Origin: Mycobacterium decipiens
GTDB lineage: Bacteria; Actinomycetota; Actinomycetes; Mycobacteriales; Mycobacteriaceae
Length of the DNA: 64,000 nt
Assembly (NCBI RefSeq): GCF_963853665.1
Contig: NZ_OY970459.1
Span: 3,596,001-3,660,000 of the forward strand
Direction: 5' to 3'
Program-made: the position numbers and the translations under genes
The notes under the pieces: model-generated
Seen by the model: the letters and a program-made list of their open reading frames with translations, nothing else
Told to the model about the DNA's origin: nothing
Databases searched by the model: none
In this document: one piece after another, positions 19,251-28,918 of the stretch
Numbering within the stretch: position 1 is the stretch's first letter
Layout of the letters: the number at the start of each line of letters is the position of its first letter

Positions 19251-19600
19251 TTGCTCTTTCCTTTCCTAGTTGGTTTCTGGTTGCGGGCAATCTCGGGCGC
19301 GTTAGCGAGTCGGCTACCGGGGAAATCCCCGCGAACGCCTAACCCGGTATCGACCGCTATTCACCCCGGCCGCACTGACAAGTGCGGCGACAAACCGTCG
19401 CCGCACGGTGCGCCTGTGGGTAACGGCGCAACTGTGGATTAGTGTGCGGGCGCTTCGAATCTTGGAAATCAGACCAAACCCCCCGCTCAGTATTCGCAAA
19501 CGGCCCAATGGGGCGCGGCTACGGCGATAACATCCCGGTGACTGTGGCTTGCACCACGGCGATGTACCGCAACCAAAAGCGCCATCGAAGGAGCGACAAA
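19251..19600. other. Intergenic region between SSB-like gene and lipoprotein-like ORF
   Basis: 350 bases without a convincing gene. It must hold divergent promoters for the SSB-like gene (minus) and the small ORF (plus), but I could not fix -35/-10 pairs. The only conspicuous structures are the overlapping inverted repeats at 19370-19406. An open frame reading plus from 19442 has no ribosome-binding site. Confidence 0.6.
19370..19406. repeat. Two overlapping, mutually exclusive hairpins
   Basis: Hairpin A: CCGCACT (19370-19376) and AGTGCGG (19381-19387) around the loop GACA. Hairpin B: GTGCGGCGAC (19382-19391) and GTCGCCGCAC (19397-19406), a perfect 10-bp stem around AAACC. The two share bases 19382-19387, so only one can form at a time. 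This is the arrangement expected for an attenuator or antiterminator, but no T-tract follows on either strand. Confidence 0.6.
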
Positions 19601-19795
19601 ATGAAGATTAAGAACCCAAGGAGGCTGCTAATTTGGCTCGCCGGCGCGGTGGTCACCGGGTTGTTCGTGCTTTTCGCGACGAGCTGCGTAGACCAGTTGG
19701 AACCGACTCCAATGCCGGAGATCGGATGCTCGGGCGAGCTGGCTCCCGCGCCGTCGTCGGAGGCTGCGGTCCCTTCGCCAAGGCACATCGCCTAG
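19601..19795 (+). CDS. Small putative lipoprotein, 64 residues
   Basis: Starts at an ATG 7 bases after a strong GAAGGAG ribosome-binding site (19587-19593). That is the main reason to believe it is translated. The N-terminus is basic (MKIKNPRR), followed by a hydrophobic helix (LLIWLAGAVVTGLFVLFA) and then ATSC with Cys29, an acceptable lipobox. The mature part is short, Pro/Glu/Ala-rich and contains a second Cys43. No homologue comes to mind. It lies 65 bases upstream of the membrane-bound hydroxylase gene on the same strand, so the two may be co-transcribed. It could be a secreted or lipidated helper; no function can be assigned. Confidence 0.5.
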   Translation: MKIKNPRRLLIWLAGAVVTGLFVLFATSCVDQLEPTPMPEIGCSGELAPAPSSEAAVPSPRHIA

Positions 19796-19860
19796 CCGGT
19801 TTGGGCGGCGCGACTCGTTCGGAGCCCCAGGTGAGCGGGGCTCGTGACAGTAGGTGATCT

Positions 19861-20775
19861 ATGGCAGACCTCGTCCTAACGTTGCTGGTCGGGATACTGG
19901 TGTTGATGGGGATCGAGTTCCTCAGCTACCGCCTGGATAAGAACCCCACCCGGCAGCGAGTCGGCGTGTCAGCGCGTGACACCGCCACGAGTTTGTCGGT
20001 CTACGCCCTGGCGCGCGTCACCCGCCCGCTAGGCAAATTCACCGGGGTCCCGTTCGTCGTGCTTGCGGCGGCGCTGACACCGATACACCTGCCGGCAGCA
20101 CAGTGGTGGGTCTGGGTGTCCGCGTTGGTGCTGACCGACCTGGCCTACTACGTCAAACACCGGATAGCACACCGCATTCGGTTTTTCTGGGCCGCACACA
20201 GCGTGCACCACTCCAGCCAGCACTTCAATCTATCGACGGGTTTGCGGACACCCTGGCTAGTCCCCGGGTGGTTCTTCCTGTCGGCGGTCGTGTACGTGCC
20301 GCTGGCACTCGTCGGTTTCCCGGTCTGGATGATCTTCGGTTGCCACGCCATCGTGATCTTCTACCAATACCCGATCCACACCGAACGGATCGACCGGCTG
20401 CCCAGGCCGATCGAATACCTGTTCAACACGCCGTCCCACCATCGTGTGCACCACGGCGCCAACAATCCCTACCTCAACAAGAACTATGGGGGCATCTTCA
20501 TCGTGTGGGACCGGCTTTTCGGCAGCTACGCGGAGGAGGGTGAACCCGTCCGCTTCGGGTTGACAAAGAACATCGCTACCCACAATCCGATCAAGGTCAA
20601 CTTCCACGAGTTCGCGGCAATGCTCGGTGACGTTCGCCGCTCACGGACGTGGCGAGGCCGCCTCGGCTACCTGCTGCGCCCTCCGGGATGGACCGAGGTG
20701 GCCGCACAACCCGCGAGCACGCCGGAGTCGGGGGTGCCCGGCCGTGCCGCGCAGTTGGCGAAAGCCCGCGGCTAG
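19861..20775 (+). CDS. Fatty-acid hydroxylase / sterol desaturase family membrane enzyme
   Basis: 304-residue di-iron membrane oxygenase. The three histidine clusters of the family are present: H100xxxH104, H113xxHH117 and HHRVHH at 193-198, with H121 nearby. About four membrane segments are visible: residues 2-17, 62-76, 82-98 and a long one at 133-170. The family hydroxylates or desaturates sterols, carotenoids or fatty acyl chains using O2; the substrate cannot be told. It starts at the ATG at 19861. The TAG stop interlocks with the plsB2 stop on the other strand (CTAG, 20772-20775). In H37Rv I recall IS6110 and a short unknown ORF (Rv2481c) at this place, so the intact gene is a point of difference. 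Confidence 0.85.
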   Translation: MADLVLTLLVGILVLMGIEFLSYRLDKNPTRQRVGVSARDTATSLSVYALARVTRPLGKFTGVPFVVLAAALTPIHLPAAQWWVWVSALVLTDLAYYVKHRIAHRIRFFWAAHSVHHSSQHFNLSTGLRTPWLVPGWFFLSAVVYVPLALVGFPVWMIFGCHAIVIFYQYPIHTERIDRLPRPIEYLFNTPSHHRVHHGANNPYLNKNYGGIFIVWDRLFGSYAEEGEPVRFGLTKNIATHNPIKVNFHEFAAMLGDVRRSRTWRGRLGYLLRPPGWTEVAAQPASTPESGVPGRAAQLAKARG

Positions 20776-23153
20776 ACGTCGCGATTGTCTTCGCAGCGCC
20801 CCTGACGCGCTTTGAACTCCCGGGCGATAAACTGATTGAGGGCGATCCGCTCGACGTAATCGAAATCCCGCAAAATGTTCCGCAACTCCCGCCGGAAAGC
20901 GATCCTGCGTTCGGCGAGATCTGCCGCCGGCGCTATTAAATCTTGATCGACGGCAACCTGGCGTGCGGTGGCGAACAGCAGCGTCGATACCGGTTCGCTG
21001 CTGCGGACCCGGCCCTGTGCCACATACTGACGGCCGACCCCGAGCGCCAACTCCGTCAATTCCTTTTGATCGATGTGCGCTGGAGCATCGCGCAACACGT
21101 CAGCGACGATCTCGTAGGCCTCGAAGAAGACCCGCAGCATCGCGTCCGACATCAGCGGTCGCTTGGCATACAGCATCGCGTCGATCTCGTCGCCCCCGGC
21201 TCCAAGATGATCTTCCCAACGTTCGTGCCACGCCATCTCTTCGGCGATGTTGGCACGAAACGCCGTGGAATCCGCGAAATAGAAGTCAAACTTCAGCAGG
21301 TCCCGCAGCCGCATCGCCTGGGTCCAGAAAGCCGCGACGCGGTCTCCTTCGGCGTGCTTTGCATGGGCCAGTGCCAGCTCGACGATCGAGGTCTCCAAAA
21401 ATGCGTGGATCACCGAGTTCCGGTAAAACGCCGCTGCGTGTTCGTCGTCAGGCGCTATGTACCACACCGGCTCCCGACCGCTGTCAACCCGGGTGACCGG
21501 ATGTCCGTTGGACAACGCATCCACCGCAGCGCGGACACCTTCGCGCGAGCGCAGCCGCAACGCGCTGGTCGAAATCGGCGTTTGTTTGCGCTCGAGGTAG
21601 TCGAGTGAGTCCTGCAACGTGTGATGCAGCTGATCAAGCGTCAACGCGGTCCCGCGGGTGGTGAGCAGCAGCGCGGACACCAAACCCGTCGCGGTCACCG
21701 GCGTAGCCTGCAAAATCCTCCAGGCAACCTCGAACGACATCTTCTGCAACGCAAGCCGTTTCGCAGCCCGATCATGGGTCAGCTCGCCGCGCGGTGCGCC
21801 GAGGTACTGGCGCATCGAGACCGCTTCGGGGAAGCGGATGTAGATCTTTCCGTAGTTGCGCTCACCCTGCGCCTTAATGAACTTGTAGAGCCAGCGCAAG
21901 CCCTCGGGTGTCTTCTCGGCGCCGCGCGCGTAGGCGGCGTACTCGGTGATCTCGTGCAGCTGGTCGAAACAGATCGAAACCCCTTGCAACAGGATGTCGT
22001 CGCTGCGGCCGTCCAGGTAGGCGTCGGCCACGTAGCTCGTCAGGCCGAGCTTGGGCGGCAACATCTTTCCGGTGCGCGACCGGGTGCCCTCAATGGACCA
22101 GCTGAGATTGAACCGCTTTTCGACGACGTAACCCACGTACTCCTTGAGCACGTACTTGTACAACGGGTCGCCGCCGATGTTGCGCCGGATGAAGATCATC
22201 CCCGAGCGCCGCATCAGGGGTCCCATCACGCCGAATGACAGGTTGACGCCGCCGAACATGTGCACCGGCGGTAGCCGGTTGTCCTGCATGGCCACCGGTA
22301 CCACCGCGCCGTCGATGTAGGACCGGTGTGAGAACAGCAGGACCGCTGGATGAGATTCCAGCGCGGCGCGCATAGCTGCGACCTGATACTCGTCGTAGTC
22401 GAATTCCGGATCGAATCCGCGGCTGAGCAGCCTGCCGAGGACGGAAATCAGGTCTACCGACACCTGGCTCCACCCAGTGGAGAGTTCGTCGAGCATGTTC
22501 CCGGCTTCCTCGATCGTGGCGCCGGGGATCTGTTTCAGGCCGGCCCGAAATCGTGCGGACGCCAACATCTCTGGCTTCACCAGCCGGGGAGACTTATATT
22601 GCGGTCCAAGGATCCGGTACTCGGCGCGCGCCAATGCCAACAGCGCTCGGCGGGTGACGAACTGGGCGAAATCGCGCTTGCTCTCTGCGACGGTGGTGTC
22701 GCGCCACTGCTGGCGCAGTTCGGACACCTTCGCCGACTCGCCGGCCACCACCCGCGCGCGCCGGGGATCGGCGCGCAGGATGCGACGCTGCTGACGTTGG
22801 TTGGGATGGTAGGGATCCCGGCCCGGGAGCAGCGCGGCCACCTTGCCGGCCCTGCTGCGATCGGCGGGAGGAAGCCAGAACACCCGGACCGGAACAATCG
22901 AACGATCCTCGCGGGATTCCGGGCTGGATGCGGGGTCGAAGTCGAGCTGCTCGACAAGCGCCGTCAGCGCCGCCGGCGGCGCACTGCGGGGTGGCAGCTT
23001 CAATACGTCGATCTTCGCCTCGGGATTGCGGGCACGCTGCTGGCCAAGCCAATCCATAACCAGCTGCACTTCGACCGGCGACTCCATGGACGCCAGCACC
23101 AGCGTGTCTTCAGCGGTGAGGACCGCGCTGGTATCGGCCACCGGTTTTGTCAC
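20772..23153 (-). CDS. plsB2: Glycerol-3-phosphate acyltransferase
   Basis: 793 residues. It acylates glycerol-3-phosphate at position 1, the first step of phospholipid and triacylglycerol synthesis, at the inner membrane face. Acyltransferase motifs: [10 protein letters not shown] (HX4D, block I), [11 protein letters not shown] (block II), [12 protein letters not shown] (block III) and a following IPV-type block. The GTG at 23151-23153 is the start because it overlaps the plsC stop in a GTGA and gives the MTKPVAD N-terminus of mycobacterial PlsB2. The longer open frame upstream belongs to the plsC region. Last gene of the Rv2484c-plsC-plsB2 operon. Confidence 0.95.
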   Translation of the reverse strand: MTKPVADTSAVLTAEDTLVLASMESPVEVQLVMDWLGQQRARNPEAKIDVLKLPPRSAPPAALTALVEQLDFDPASSPESREDRSIVPVRVFWLPPADRSRAGKVAALLPGRDPYHPNQRQQRRILRADPRRARVVAGESAKVSELRQQWRDTTVAESKRDFAQFVTRRALLALARAEYRILGPQYKSPRLVKPEMLASARFRAGLKQIPGATIEEAGNMLDELSTGWSQVSVDLISVLGRLLSRGFDPEFDYDEYQVAAMRAALESHPAVLLFSHRSYIDGAVVPVAMQDNRLPPVHMFGGVNLSFGVMGPLMRRSGMIFIRRNIGGDPLYKYVLKEYVGYVVEKRFNLSWSIEGTRSRTGKMLPPKLGLTSYVADAYLDGRSDDILLQGVSICFDQLHEITEYAAYARGAEKTPEGLRWLYKFIKAQGERNYGKIYIRFPEAVSMRQYLGAPRGELTHDRAAKRLALQKMSFEVAWRILQATPVTATGLVSALLLTTRGTALTLDQLHHTLQDSLDYLERKQTPISTSALRLRSREGVRAAVDALSNGHPVTRVDSGREPVWYIAPDDEHAAAFYRNSVIHAFLETSIVELALAHAKHAEGDRVAAFWTQAMRLRDLLKFDFYFADSTAFRANIAEEMAWHERWEDHLGAGGDEIDAMLYAKRPLMSDAMLRVFFEAYEIVADVLRDAPAHIDQKELTELALGVGRQYVAQGRVRSSEPVSTLLFATARQVAVDQDLIAPAADLAERRIAFRRELRNILRDFDYVERIALNQFIAREFKARQGRCEDNRDV

Positions 23154-24826
23154 GGCCGTCCTCTGGGTGTGGAACTCTTGCGCGCGGCCGTGGATTTTGT
23201 TGCCTTCTTCGCGCGCGCAGTTGCGGCCTTTTCTGCGGCGGTCTTGGGCGGCTTCTTTTCCGCGGTGCTCTTGGCGGGGCGCGACCTGACTCGTCTCGCG
23301 GCTTTCCGCTCTGCGTACAGGTCGACCTCGGGTAATCCATCGACCGGCCAATCCGCGAGCGTGTCCAGATACAGCTGGCGCACCTCGGCGATGCGATCGG
23401 GCAGCGTTTCCAGGGTCCATTGGTCCACGGAAATCGGCGGAAACACCGCGACGTCGACCGTACCTGGGTTGATCGTGGTGGAATTTCGCGAAGCGACAAT
23501 CTCCGCGTTGCGGATCACGATCGGCACGATCGGGATCTTCGCTGCCATGGCGATGCGGAAGGGCCCCTTCTTGAACGGCCCGACTTCGGTGGTGTCCAGC
23601 CGGGTGCCTTCGGGGGCGATCACGATCGACAGACCGTTGCGGGCCCGCTCCTCGACGGTATGCAGTGTCTGTACCGCGGCGACCGGATCGTCTCGGTCGA
23701 CGAACACTCCGTCCAGCAATTTGCCGAGCGTGCCCATGAACGGGTCGCTTTCCAATTCCTTCTTGCCCACCCCGACCCAGTTGTCGCGCACCAGCGCACC
23801 GGCAATGACCGGGTCAACCTGGTTGCGGTGGTTGAAGATAAAGACGGCGGGACGCGCAGCGGTCAGATTCTTTTTTCCGATGACGTTCAGATGCACGCCG
23901 CTGGTCGCCAGCAGCAGCTGCGAGAAGGTGGAGGTAAAGAAGTTCACGCCACGGCGCCGGCTACCGGTCAGCACGCCAATCCCTACCGCACCGGCCGCGA
24001 CCGGGAACATGGTGCTGAAACCGGCTAGTGTCCGCAACTGCCGCCGGATGCCCACACCGCCACGACTATTGAACTTCAAAATCGGCCAGCCGCGTCGCTT
24101 CGCGACGGCGGCCATCTTGCCTTCCGGGTTGGTCGGCCGCGGATTGCCCACCAAATACATCAAGGCGACGTCCTCGTCACCATCGGCGTAGAAGTAGCTG
24201 TCTTTAAGAGCGATGTCGTTCTCGGCCGCAAAGCGTTGCACCGCAGCGGCTTTGCCGGGACCCCACAAGATCGGTTTCAGCACGCCACCGGTGAGCAACC
24301 CATCGTCGTTGGTCTCGAACTTGTTGGTGAGCATGTTGCTGATCCCCAGGAAACGTGCGACCGGGCCAACTTGGATGGTCAACGCCGACGAGCTGAGCAC
24401 CACGGTGTGACCGCGCGCCACGTGAGCCCGGACCAGCTCACGCATTTCCGGATAGACCCGGGACTCGATCCGCTGGGCGAACAACCGCTCACCGATCTCC
24501 TCCATGTCGGTCAAAAGCCGCCCGGCCAGCGCCGAAGCGGCCTTTCCGATGAGATCTTCGAACTCGATCCGCCCGAGCCGATGGTTCAGTCCAGCCTGAA
24601 CCATACCGAGCAGCTCGCCCACACCCATATCGCGGCGCCGCAGTCGCTCCTGGGTGAGGATGACGGCCGTGAAGCCGGCGACCAGCGTGCCGTCCAGGTC
24701 GAAGAAGGCACCGACCTTCGGGCCGGCGGGGCTGGCGAGAATCTCGGCTACCGAGCCGGGCAGGCGCAAGTCGGGCGCCGACTTGCGCGCCCCGCGCCCG
24801 TCGGCCTGCTCTTCGGCGGCGCTCAT
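23150..24826 (-). CDS. plsC: Fusion of HAD phosphatase-like and PlsC acyltransferase domains
   Basis: 558 residues with two domains. N-terminal HAD domain (about 35-260): [11 protein letters not shown] nucleophile motif, VLSSSALT motif and DGDEDVALM, as in SerB-like phosphatases. C-terminal lysophosphatidate acyltransferase domain (about 285-490): FNHRNQVDP (HX4D) and APEGTRLDT. The enzyme probably makes phosphatidic acid; the HAD part might dephosphorylate a lipid or be regulatory. The last 50-60 residues are a Lys/Ala/Pro-rich basic tail with repeats such as [17 protein letters not shown], like histone-like HU tails. The start at 24826 overlaps the preceding gene's stop in ATGA; the stop overlaps the plsB2 start in GTGA. 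Confidence 0.93.
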   Translation of the reverse strand: MSAAEEQADGRGARKSAPDLRLPGSVAEILASPAGPKVGAFFDLDGTLVAGFTAVILTQERLRRRDMGVGELLGMVQAGLNHRLGRIEFEDLIGKAASALAGRLLTDMEEIGERLFAQRIESRVYPEMRELVRAHVARGHTVVLSSSALTIQVGPVARFLGISNMLTNKFETNDDGLLTGGVLKPILWGPGKAAAVQRFAAENDIALKDSYFYADGDEDVALMYLVGNPRPTNPEGKMAAVAKRRGWPILKFNSRGGVGIRRQLRTLAGFSTMFPVAAGAVGIGVLTGSRRRGVNFFTSTFSQLLLATSGVHLNVIGKKNLTAARPAVFIFNHRNQVDPVIAGALVRDNWVGVGKKELESDPFMGTLGKLLDGVFVDRDDPVAAVQTLHTVEERARNGLSIVIAPEGTRLDTTEVGPFKKGPFRIAMAAKIPIVPIVIRNAEIVASRNSTTINPGTVDVAVFPPISVDQWTLETLPDRIAEVRQLYLDTLADWPVDGLPEVDLYAERKAARRVRSRPAKSTAEKKPPKTAAEKAATARAKKATKSTAARKSSTPRGRP

Positions 24827-26298
24827 GAGCCCGACACCGATCGAGGCACCGAACCGGCCGCCTGGGCGCCAAACGAAGCCGGCACCGCGCGCGGCGCCGG
24901 ATCACCAGCCAGCGCAAGGATCTCGTCGAAACCCTCCAACAGGCACCGGGCGAACAATTCGTCGTTTCGCACCGACGCCCTGTCGTAGCGCACCGTAATG
25001 GTGCACCACCCGCCCCGGGAAATCAGCACCACCATCATCGCCACACCGGGCAAGGGTCCAATACCGTACTGCCGCAATATCTTCGCACCGGCGAGGTAGG
25101 TGTCAGCCGGGTAGACCGGAACATTGCTGGCCTGAACGTCGGAGCCAATCACCGAACCGGTGATCCCCTCCAGCACGGCTGTCGGCAAGATACTCAGCAC
25201 CGGTGCGATGGAACCGACGATGTTCATCGCGGGCTCGTCGCGACGCTGGGTCATCTGCGCCCGGATCTTCTTCATCCGCGCCACCGGATCGACGGTCCCT
25301 ACCGGCGCCGCCAAGTTGACACCCGTGAACTGGTTGCCGCCGCCCGCATCACCTTCGGCCCGCAGGTTCACCGGCACCGCCATCGGCAGTGTGCTGATCG
25401 GCATGCCCAGGGCCTCGTGGTAGCCGCGCAGCGCACCACACAGACCCGCGAGGTAGGCATCGTTGATCGACCCGCCACCGGCCTTTGCGGCCTTGTGCAG
25501 GTCGGAGAGCCGGATGTCGATGGCCTCGGTACGGGTGGTCAGGCTGCGCCTGCGCAGTAGCGGCGAGGGCTCGGCGGGGCGGTTTAGCACCCGCATGCCG
25601 GACATGGCGTAACTCAAGATTCCCGATACGGTGGACACCGGTTCCAGGACCGCCCGCCCAGCCATCGATACCGCCCCGGACACTGCGTCCAGGACACCGC
25701 CGACTAGGGCGATCGGCAAGTGGTTGATGCCCTGTCGCATCAGGTCGTTGGGCGACAGATCCTCCGGAATGGGTTGCGGCGGCGTCGGCCTGGGCGGTGG
25801 ATCGGGCTCGAGGTCATAGATCTGCGCGAACATTTCCACACCGCCGACGCCGTCGGTGACCGCGTGGCTGACGTGCAGCAGCATCGCGGCTTTGCCGTCT
25901 GCCAAACCCTCGACCAGGGTGGCCGTCCACAGTGGGCGCGATATGTCCAGCGGAGACTGCAAGATCACCTCGGCGAGATCGAATGCCTCACGCAACGTGC
26001 CGGGCCCGGACACGCGTACCCGACGCACATGGAAATCCAGGTTGAAGTCCGGGTCCACCACCCAGCGCGGTGCCGCGGTCGGCAGGGTCGGCACCACGAC
26101 CTTCTGCCGCAGCCGCAACACCCGCCGCGACGCGCTTTCGAATCGGGTCCGGAAGCGGTCCCAGTCCGGCGTCGCGTCGAGGAGCTCCAGCGCCATGATC
26201 CCCGAACGAGTCCGTGGATTTGCCTCGCCCCGATGCATCAAATAGTCGAGGGGCCCAAGCTCGTCGGACAACCCAGGGGAATCGCCGGACTCAGCCAT
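24823..26298 (-). CDS. Wax ester/diacylglycerol acyltransferase family protein (Rv2484c type)
   Basis: 491 residues, WS/DGAT (triacylglycerol synthase-like) family. The catalytic region reads LLHVSHAVTDG: the conserved second histidine and Asp-Gly are present (H145, D149, G150), but the first histidine of the canonical HHxxxDG is Ser144. The family C-terminal motifs (NVPVYPADTYLAGAKI, GPLPGVAMMVVLIS) are clear. It may esterify diacylglycerol or an alcohol with acyl-CoA. The start is the ATG at 26298, with a GTG six bases upstream. It heads the operon with plsC and plsB2, putting three acyl-transfer steps together. The 226 bases upstream, toward lipQ, show nothing recognisable. Confidence 0.9.
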   Translation of the reverse strand: MAESGDSPGLSDELGPLDYLMHRGEANPRTRSGIMALELLDATPDWDRFRTRFESASRRVLRLRQKVVVPTLPTAAPRWVVDPDFNLDFHVRRVRVSGPGTLREAFDLAEVILQSPLDISRPLWTATLVEGLADGKAAMLLHVSHAVTDGVGGVEMFAQIYDLEPDPPPRPTPPQPIPEDLSPNDLMRQGINHLPIALVGGVLDAVSGAVSMAGRAVLEPVSTVSGILSYAMSGMRVLNRPAEPSPLLRRRSLTTRTEAIDIRLSDLHKAAKAGGGSINDAYLAGLCGALRGYHEALGMPISTLPMAVPVNLRAEGDAGGGNQFTGVNLAAPVGTVDPVARMKKIRAQMTQRRDEPAMNIVGSIAPVLSILPTAVLEGITGSVIGSDVQASNVPVYPADTYLAGAKILRQYGIGPLPGVAMMVVLISRGGWCTITVRYDRASVRNDELFARCLLEGFDEILALAGDPAPRAVPASFGAQAAGSVPRSVSGS

Positions 26299-26524
26299 GA
26301 TCACGGCCCCACGCGGGCCGGGTACCTCGACGCGCCAAATCTGTCACCGCCGATCAACCTCCTGCCTCCGACCCGCCACAACCAGCACCATAGTGCCAAC
26401 ACAACGCTAGTCCGCTTGGCGCGGTGGTGAAAGCCGGTCGCGGGCTGCGTTCCGATCGGCGCACCGGTGCCGCGGCCACGACGACGAAAGCTCGTGCTGG
26501 GCAGCCCAGTTGAAACAACCAGGC

Positions 26525-27790
26525 TCAGCTGGCCGGCGACGCCGAAAGCGCCAGCGGACCCACCCGAGCGCCAATGCGTCGCCCGTAGACCACACCCAAA
26601 AAGTCCGAGACGGCATCGGCGACCATCCGCGATCGGACGGTGGCCGCGAGGTCGAACGCGTGGTGGGCGTTGGGGAGTTCAGCGTAGGACACCGTCGAGG
26701 CGCCGGCGTCGCGCAGCGCCGCGCTAAAGGCGCGGGATTGTGCGCTGGGCACCATAGGATCCTTCTCCCCGTGCAACACGAAGAACGGCGGAGCGCCGCC
26801 GTGTGCGTGTGAAATCGGCGACGCCGCCCTGAACAAATCCGGGTTGTCGACGTAGCGGCTGCGCATCACGAAATGCTCCAAGAACGGCATCATCATTTCG
26901 TGCATGTTCTCTTCGCTGGTGAGGTCGTAGACGCCGTAGTAGGGCGCCGCCGCTTGGACCGCCGTGTCGGCGCTCTCGAAGCCGGGCTGAAGCGCCGGAT
27001 CATTCGCCGTGAGCGCGGCCAGCGCGGCTAGGTGCGCGCCGGCAGACCCGCCGGTGATCGCGATGAAATCGGGGTCGCCACCGTAGTCGGCGATATTCTC
27101 GCGAACCCACGCAATCGCCCTCTTCACGTCGACGATGTGGGCCGGCCACGCGCAACGCGGGCTCTTGCTGTAGTTGATCGAGACGCAGATCCAGCCGAGC
27201 TCCACCATCCGGCTCATCAACGTGTACGCCTGCGGGCGTTTGCCGTTGATGGCCCACGCCCCTCCGGGGACCTGGATTAGGATCGGCGCCCGGCGGCCGG
27301 GTGCCAAATCGGGACGCCGCCAGATGTCGAGTAGGTTCTCCCGGCCACCCGGCCCGTACGGAATGTCCGAGGTCTGTGCCGCGTACCGGCGATGGGGTCC
27401 GGGAATTTGCGGCAGGTGTAGCAGTCCGCTGCGGCGTGCGGCGTCGGACTGCTCACCGCTCGGATGCCACACCAGGTCACGGAAGTCTGGGCCGAACGCA
27501 TCCTTGAGCGCCGCGGTGAGGACTTGATCCGCCCGCTGCGCCGCCCACGTGGTGGCGACCCGACAGATTGACGGCGGAGATATGCGGGACAGCGCATGCC
27601 CGGTCACGACGCGGGCCGGAAACTCCGCGGACAGCCAGCCCGCGACCCAACCAATGGCGCACGGTGATCCACGAAGCAGCAGGGCGCCGGTCCGGCATGT
27701 GTCTCTCGCTTCGGCCGCCAGCTGCGCTCCCTGCCGCAATGCCTCGGCACCGGCCCGCGAGCACCGCGAAGTCACACTGGCGATGCACAT
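26525..27790 (-). CDS. lipQ: Carboxylesterase/lipase LipQ
   Basis: 421-residue alpha/beta-hydrolase of the hormone-sensitive-lipase-like group. The nucleophile elbow is GGSAG at 247-251 (Ser249). The oxyanion motif is atypical (QVPGGAWA instead of HGGG). Catalytic Asp is in EKDPMVPS and His in AHHAFD. A hydrophobic N-terminus without a clean signal peptide may anchor it weakly. The ATG at 27788-27790 is preferred over a GTG four codons upstream because it gives the 421 residues of the homologue. It is probably an ester or lipid hydrolase with unknown natural substrate. It precedes the three-gene acyltransferase operon, with a 226-base gap. Confidence 0.9.
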   Translation of the reverse strand: MCIASVTSRCSRAGAEALRQGAQLAAEARDTCRTGALLLRGSPCAIGWVAGWLSAEFPARVVTGHALSRISPPSICRVATTWAAQRADQVLTAALKDAFGPDFRDLVWHPSGEQSDAARRSGLLHLPQIPGPHRRYAAQTSDIPYGPGGRENLLDIWRRPDLAPGRRAPILIQVPGGAWAINGKRPQAYTLMSRMVELGWICVSINYSKSPRCAWPAHIVDVKRAIAWVRENIADYGGDPDFIAITGGSAGAHLAALAALTANDPALQPGFESADTAVQAAAPYYGVYDLTSEENMHEMMMPFLEHFVMRSRYVDNPDLFRAASPISHAHGGAPPFFVLHGEKDPMVPSAQSRAFSAALRDAGASTVSYAELPNAHHAFDLAATVRSRMVADAVSDFLGVVYGRRIGARVGPLALSASPAS

Positions 27791-27976
27791 AACAAAGCCC
27801 ACCCCTCGACGTCAGGCACACGCGTCGTTGCGGTAAACGGCTGGTTGCCAACCGATGTTGTACGTGTGTCGAGGATCACACAATAACGGATAATTGGCGC
27901 AGCCGAAGACCTTTCGCGCGCTTTGTGTCGCGCGGCACCGTTGACTGCCGCGGTTAGATAGACTGACCTGCGCATT

Positions 27977-28050
27977 GCCTCCGTAGCTCAGGTGGATAGA
28001 GCAAGGGCCTTCTAATCCCTAGGTCGCACGTTCGAGTCGTGCCGGGGGCA
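27977..28050 (+). tRNA. tRNA-Arg (TCT anticodon)
   Basis: GCCTCCG acceptor pairs with CGGGGGC (one U-G pair); D-stem GCTC/GAGC; anticodon loop CTTCTAA with TCT; T-loop TTCGAGT with stem GCACG/CGTGC. No CCA is encoded (CTG follows). The last pair of the anticodon stem, 31-39, is a C-T(U) mismatch (stem AGGGC/TCCCT). All other helices are intact. Confidence 0.9.
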
Positions 28051-28125
28051 CTGAAGTTGAAACACCCGTTTCCTCTGCGACGTCAGTGACGTGAGTGAGC
28101 AAACCCGCAACCACGGAGGTGCCCG

Positions 28126-28896
28126 ATGGCCCAACCCGACCCGGTCCTATTCAGCATCGCCGACCGCGTCGCGCTGATCACCGTGAACGACCCGGATCGA
28201 CGTAACGCCGTCACCGAAGAGATATCGGCACTGTTGCGCGAAGCAGTGGAGCGCGCCGAAACCGACCCCAATGTGCACGCGGTCGTCGTCACCGGGGCGG
28301 GCAGGGCCTTCTGCGCCGGAGCCGACCTGAGTGCGCTGGGCGCTGGGGTCGGCGGCGAGGCCGAGCCGGGTTTGCTACGGCTCTACGACGGCTTCATGGC
28401 GGTGGGCGATTGCAGCCTGCCGACCATCGCGGCGGTCAACGGCGCCGCCGTCGGAGCCGGGCTGAACCTGGCGCTGGCTGCCGACGTGCGCATCGCCGGG
28501 CCCGCAGCGATGTTCGACGCCCGTTTCCAGAAGCTGGGCATCCACCCCGGTGGGGGTGCGACCTGGATGCTGCACCGGGCGGTCGGCCCACAGGTCGCCC
28601 GGGCAACCTTGCTGTTCGGCATGCGCTTCGACGCCGAGGCGGCGGTAGCGCATGGGTTGGCACTGCGGGTCGCCGAGGATCCCGTGGCCGCCGCGCTCGA
28701 ACTGGCCGCCGGACCCGCCGCCGCCCCGCGTGAGGTCGTGCTGGCAACCAAAGCCACCATGCGCGCCACCGCAAGCCCGGGGTCACTCGACAATGAGCAC
28801 CACGAACTCGCCAAGCGCACCGAGTTGGGCCCGCAGGCCCGATCGATCCAGTCACCGGAGTTCGCCGCCCGATTGGCGGCGGCACGACGCAAGTAG
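28126..28896 (+). CDS. echA14: Enoyl-CoA hydratase/isomerase family protein
   Basis: 256-residue crotonase-fold protein acting on enoyl-CoA esters. The oxyanion-hole strands are recognisable ([14 protein letters not shown] and [27 protein letters not shown]). In the second, where hydratases carry a catalytic Glu, the sequence reads [14 protein letters not shown], which lacks the usual E-x-x-x-G-l pattern, so the reaction may not be simple hydration. It starts at the ATG at 28126 after GGAGGTG. It lies 75 bases after tRNA-Arg, converging on bkdC with 22 bases between. Confidence 0.9.
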   Translation: MAQPDPVLFSIADRVALITVNDPDRRNAVTEEISALLREAVERAETDPNVHAVVVTGAGRAFCAGADLSALGAGVGGEAEPGLLRLYDGFMAVGDCSLPTIAAVNGAAVGAGLNLALAADVRIAGPAAMFDARFQKLGIHPGGGATWMLHRAVGPQVARATLLFGMRFDAEAAVAHGLALRVAEDPVAAALELAAGPAAAPREVVLATKATMRATASPGSLDNEHHELAKRTELGPQARSIQSPEFAARLAAARRK

Positions 28897-28918
28897 CAGC
28901 TACCGCGACGCCCTCAAC

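Noticed and set aside
19442..19600. An N-terminal extension of the small lipoprotein ORF beginning MCGRF, which recalls SRAP/HMCES proteins
   Set aside because: Only the first five residues fit; the rest does not continue the SRAP fold. The strong ribosome-binding site at 19587-19593 points to the start at 19601.
22350..24191. A 613-codon open frame antisense to plsB2/plsC
   Set aside because: It covers two conserved acyltransferase genes on the other strand; composition is that of a GC-rich shadow.
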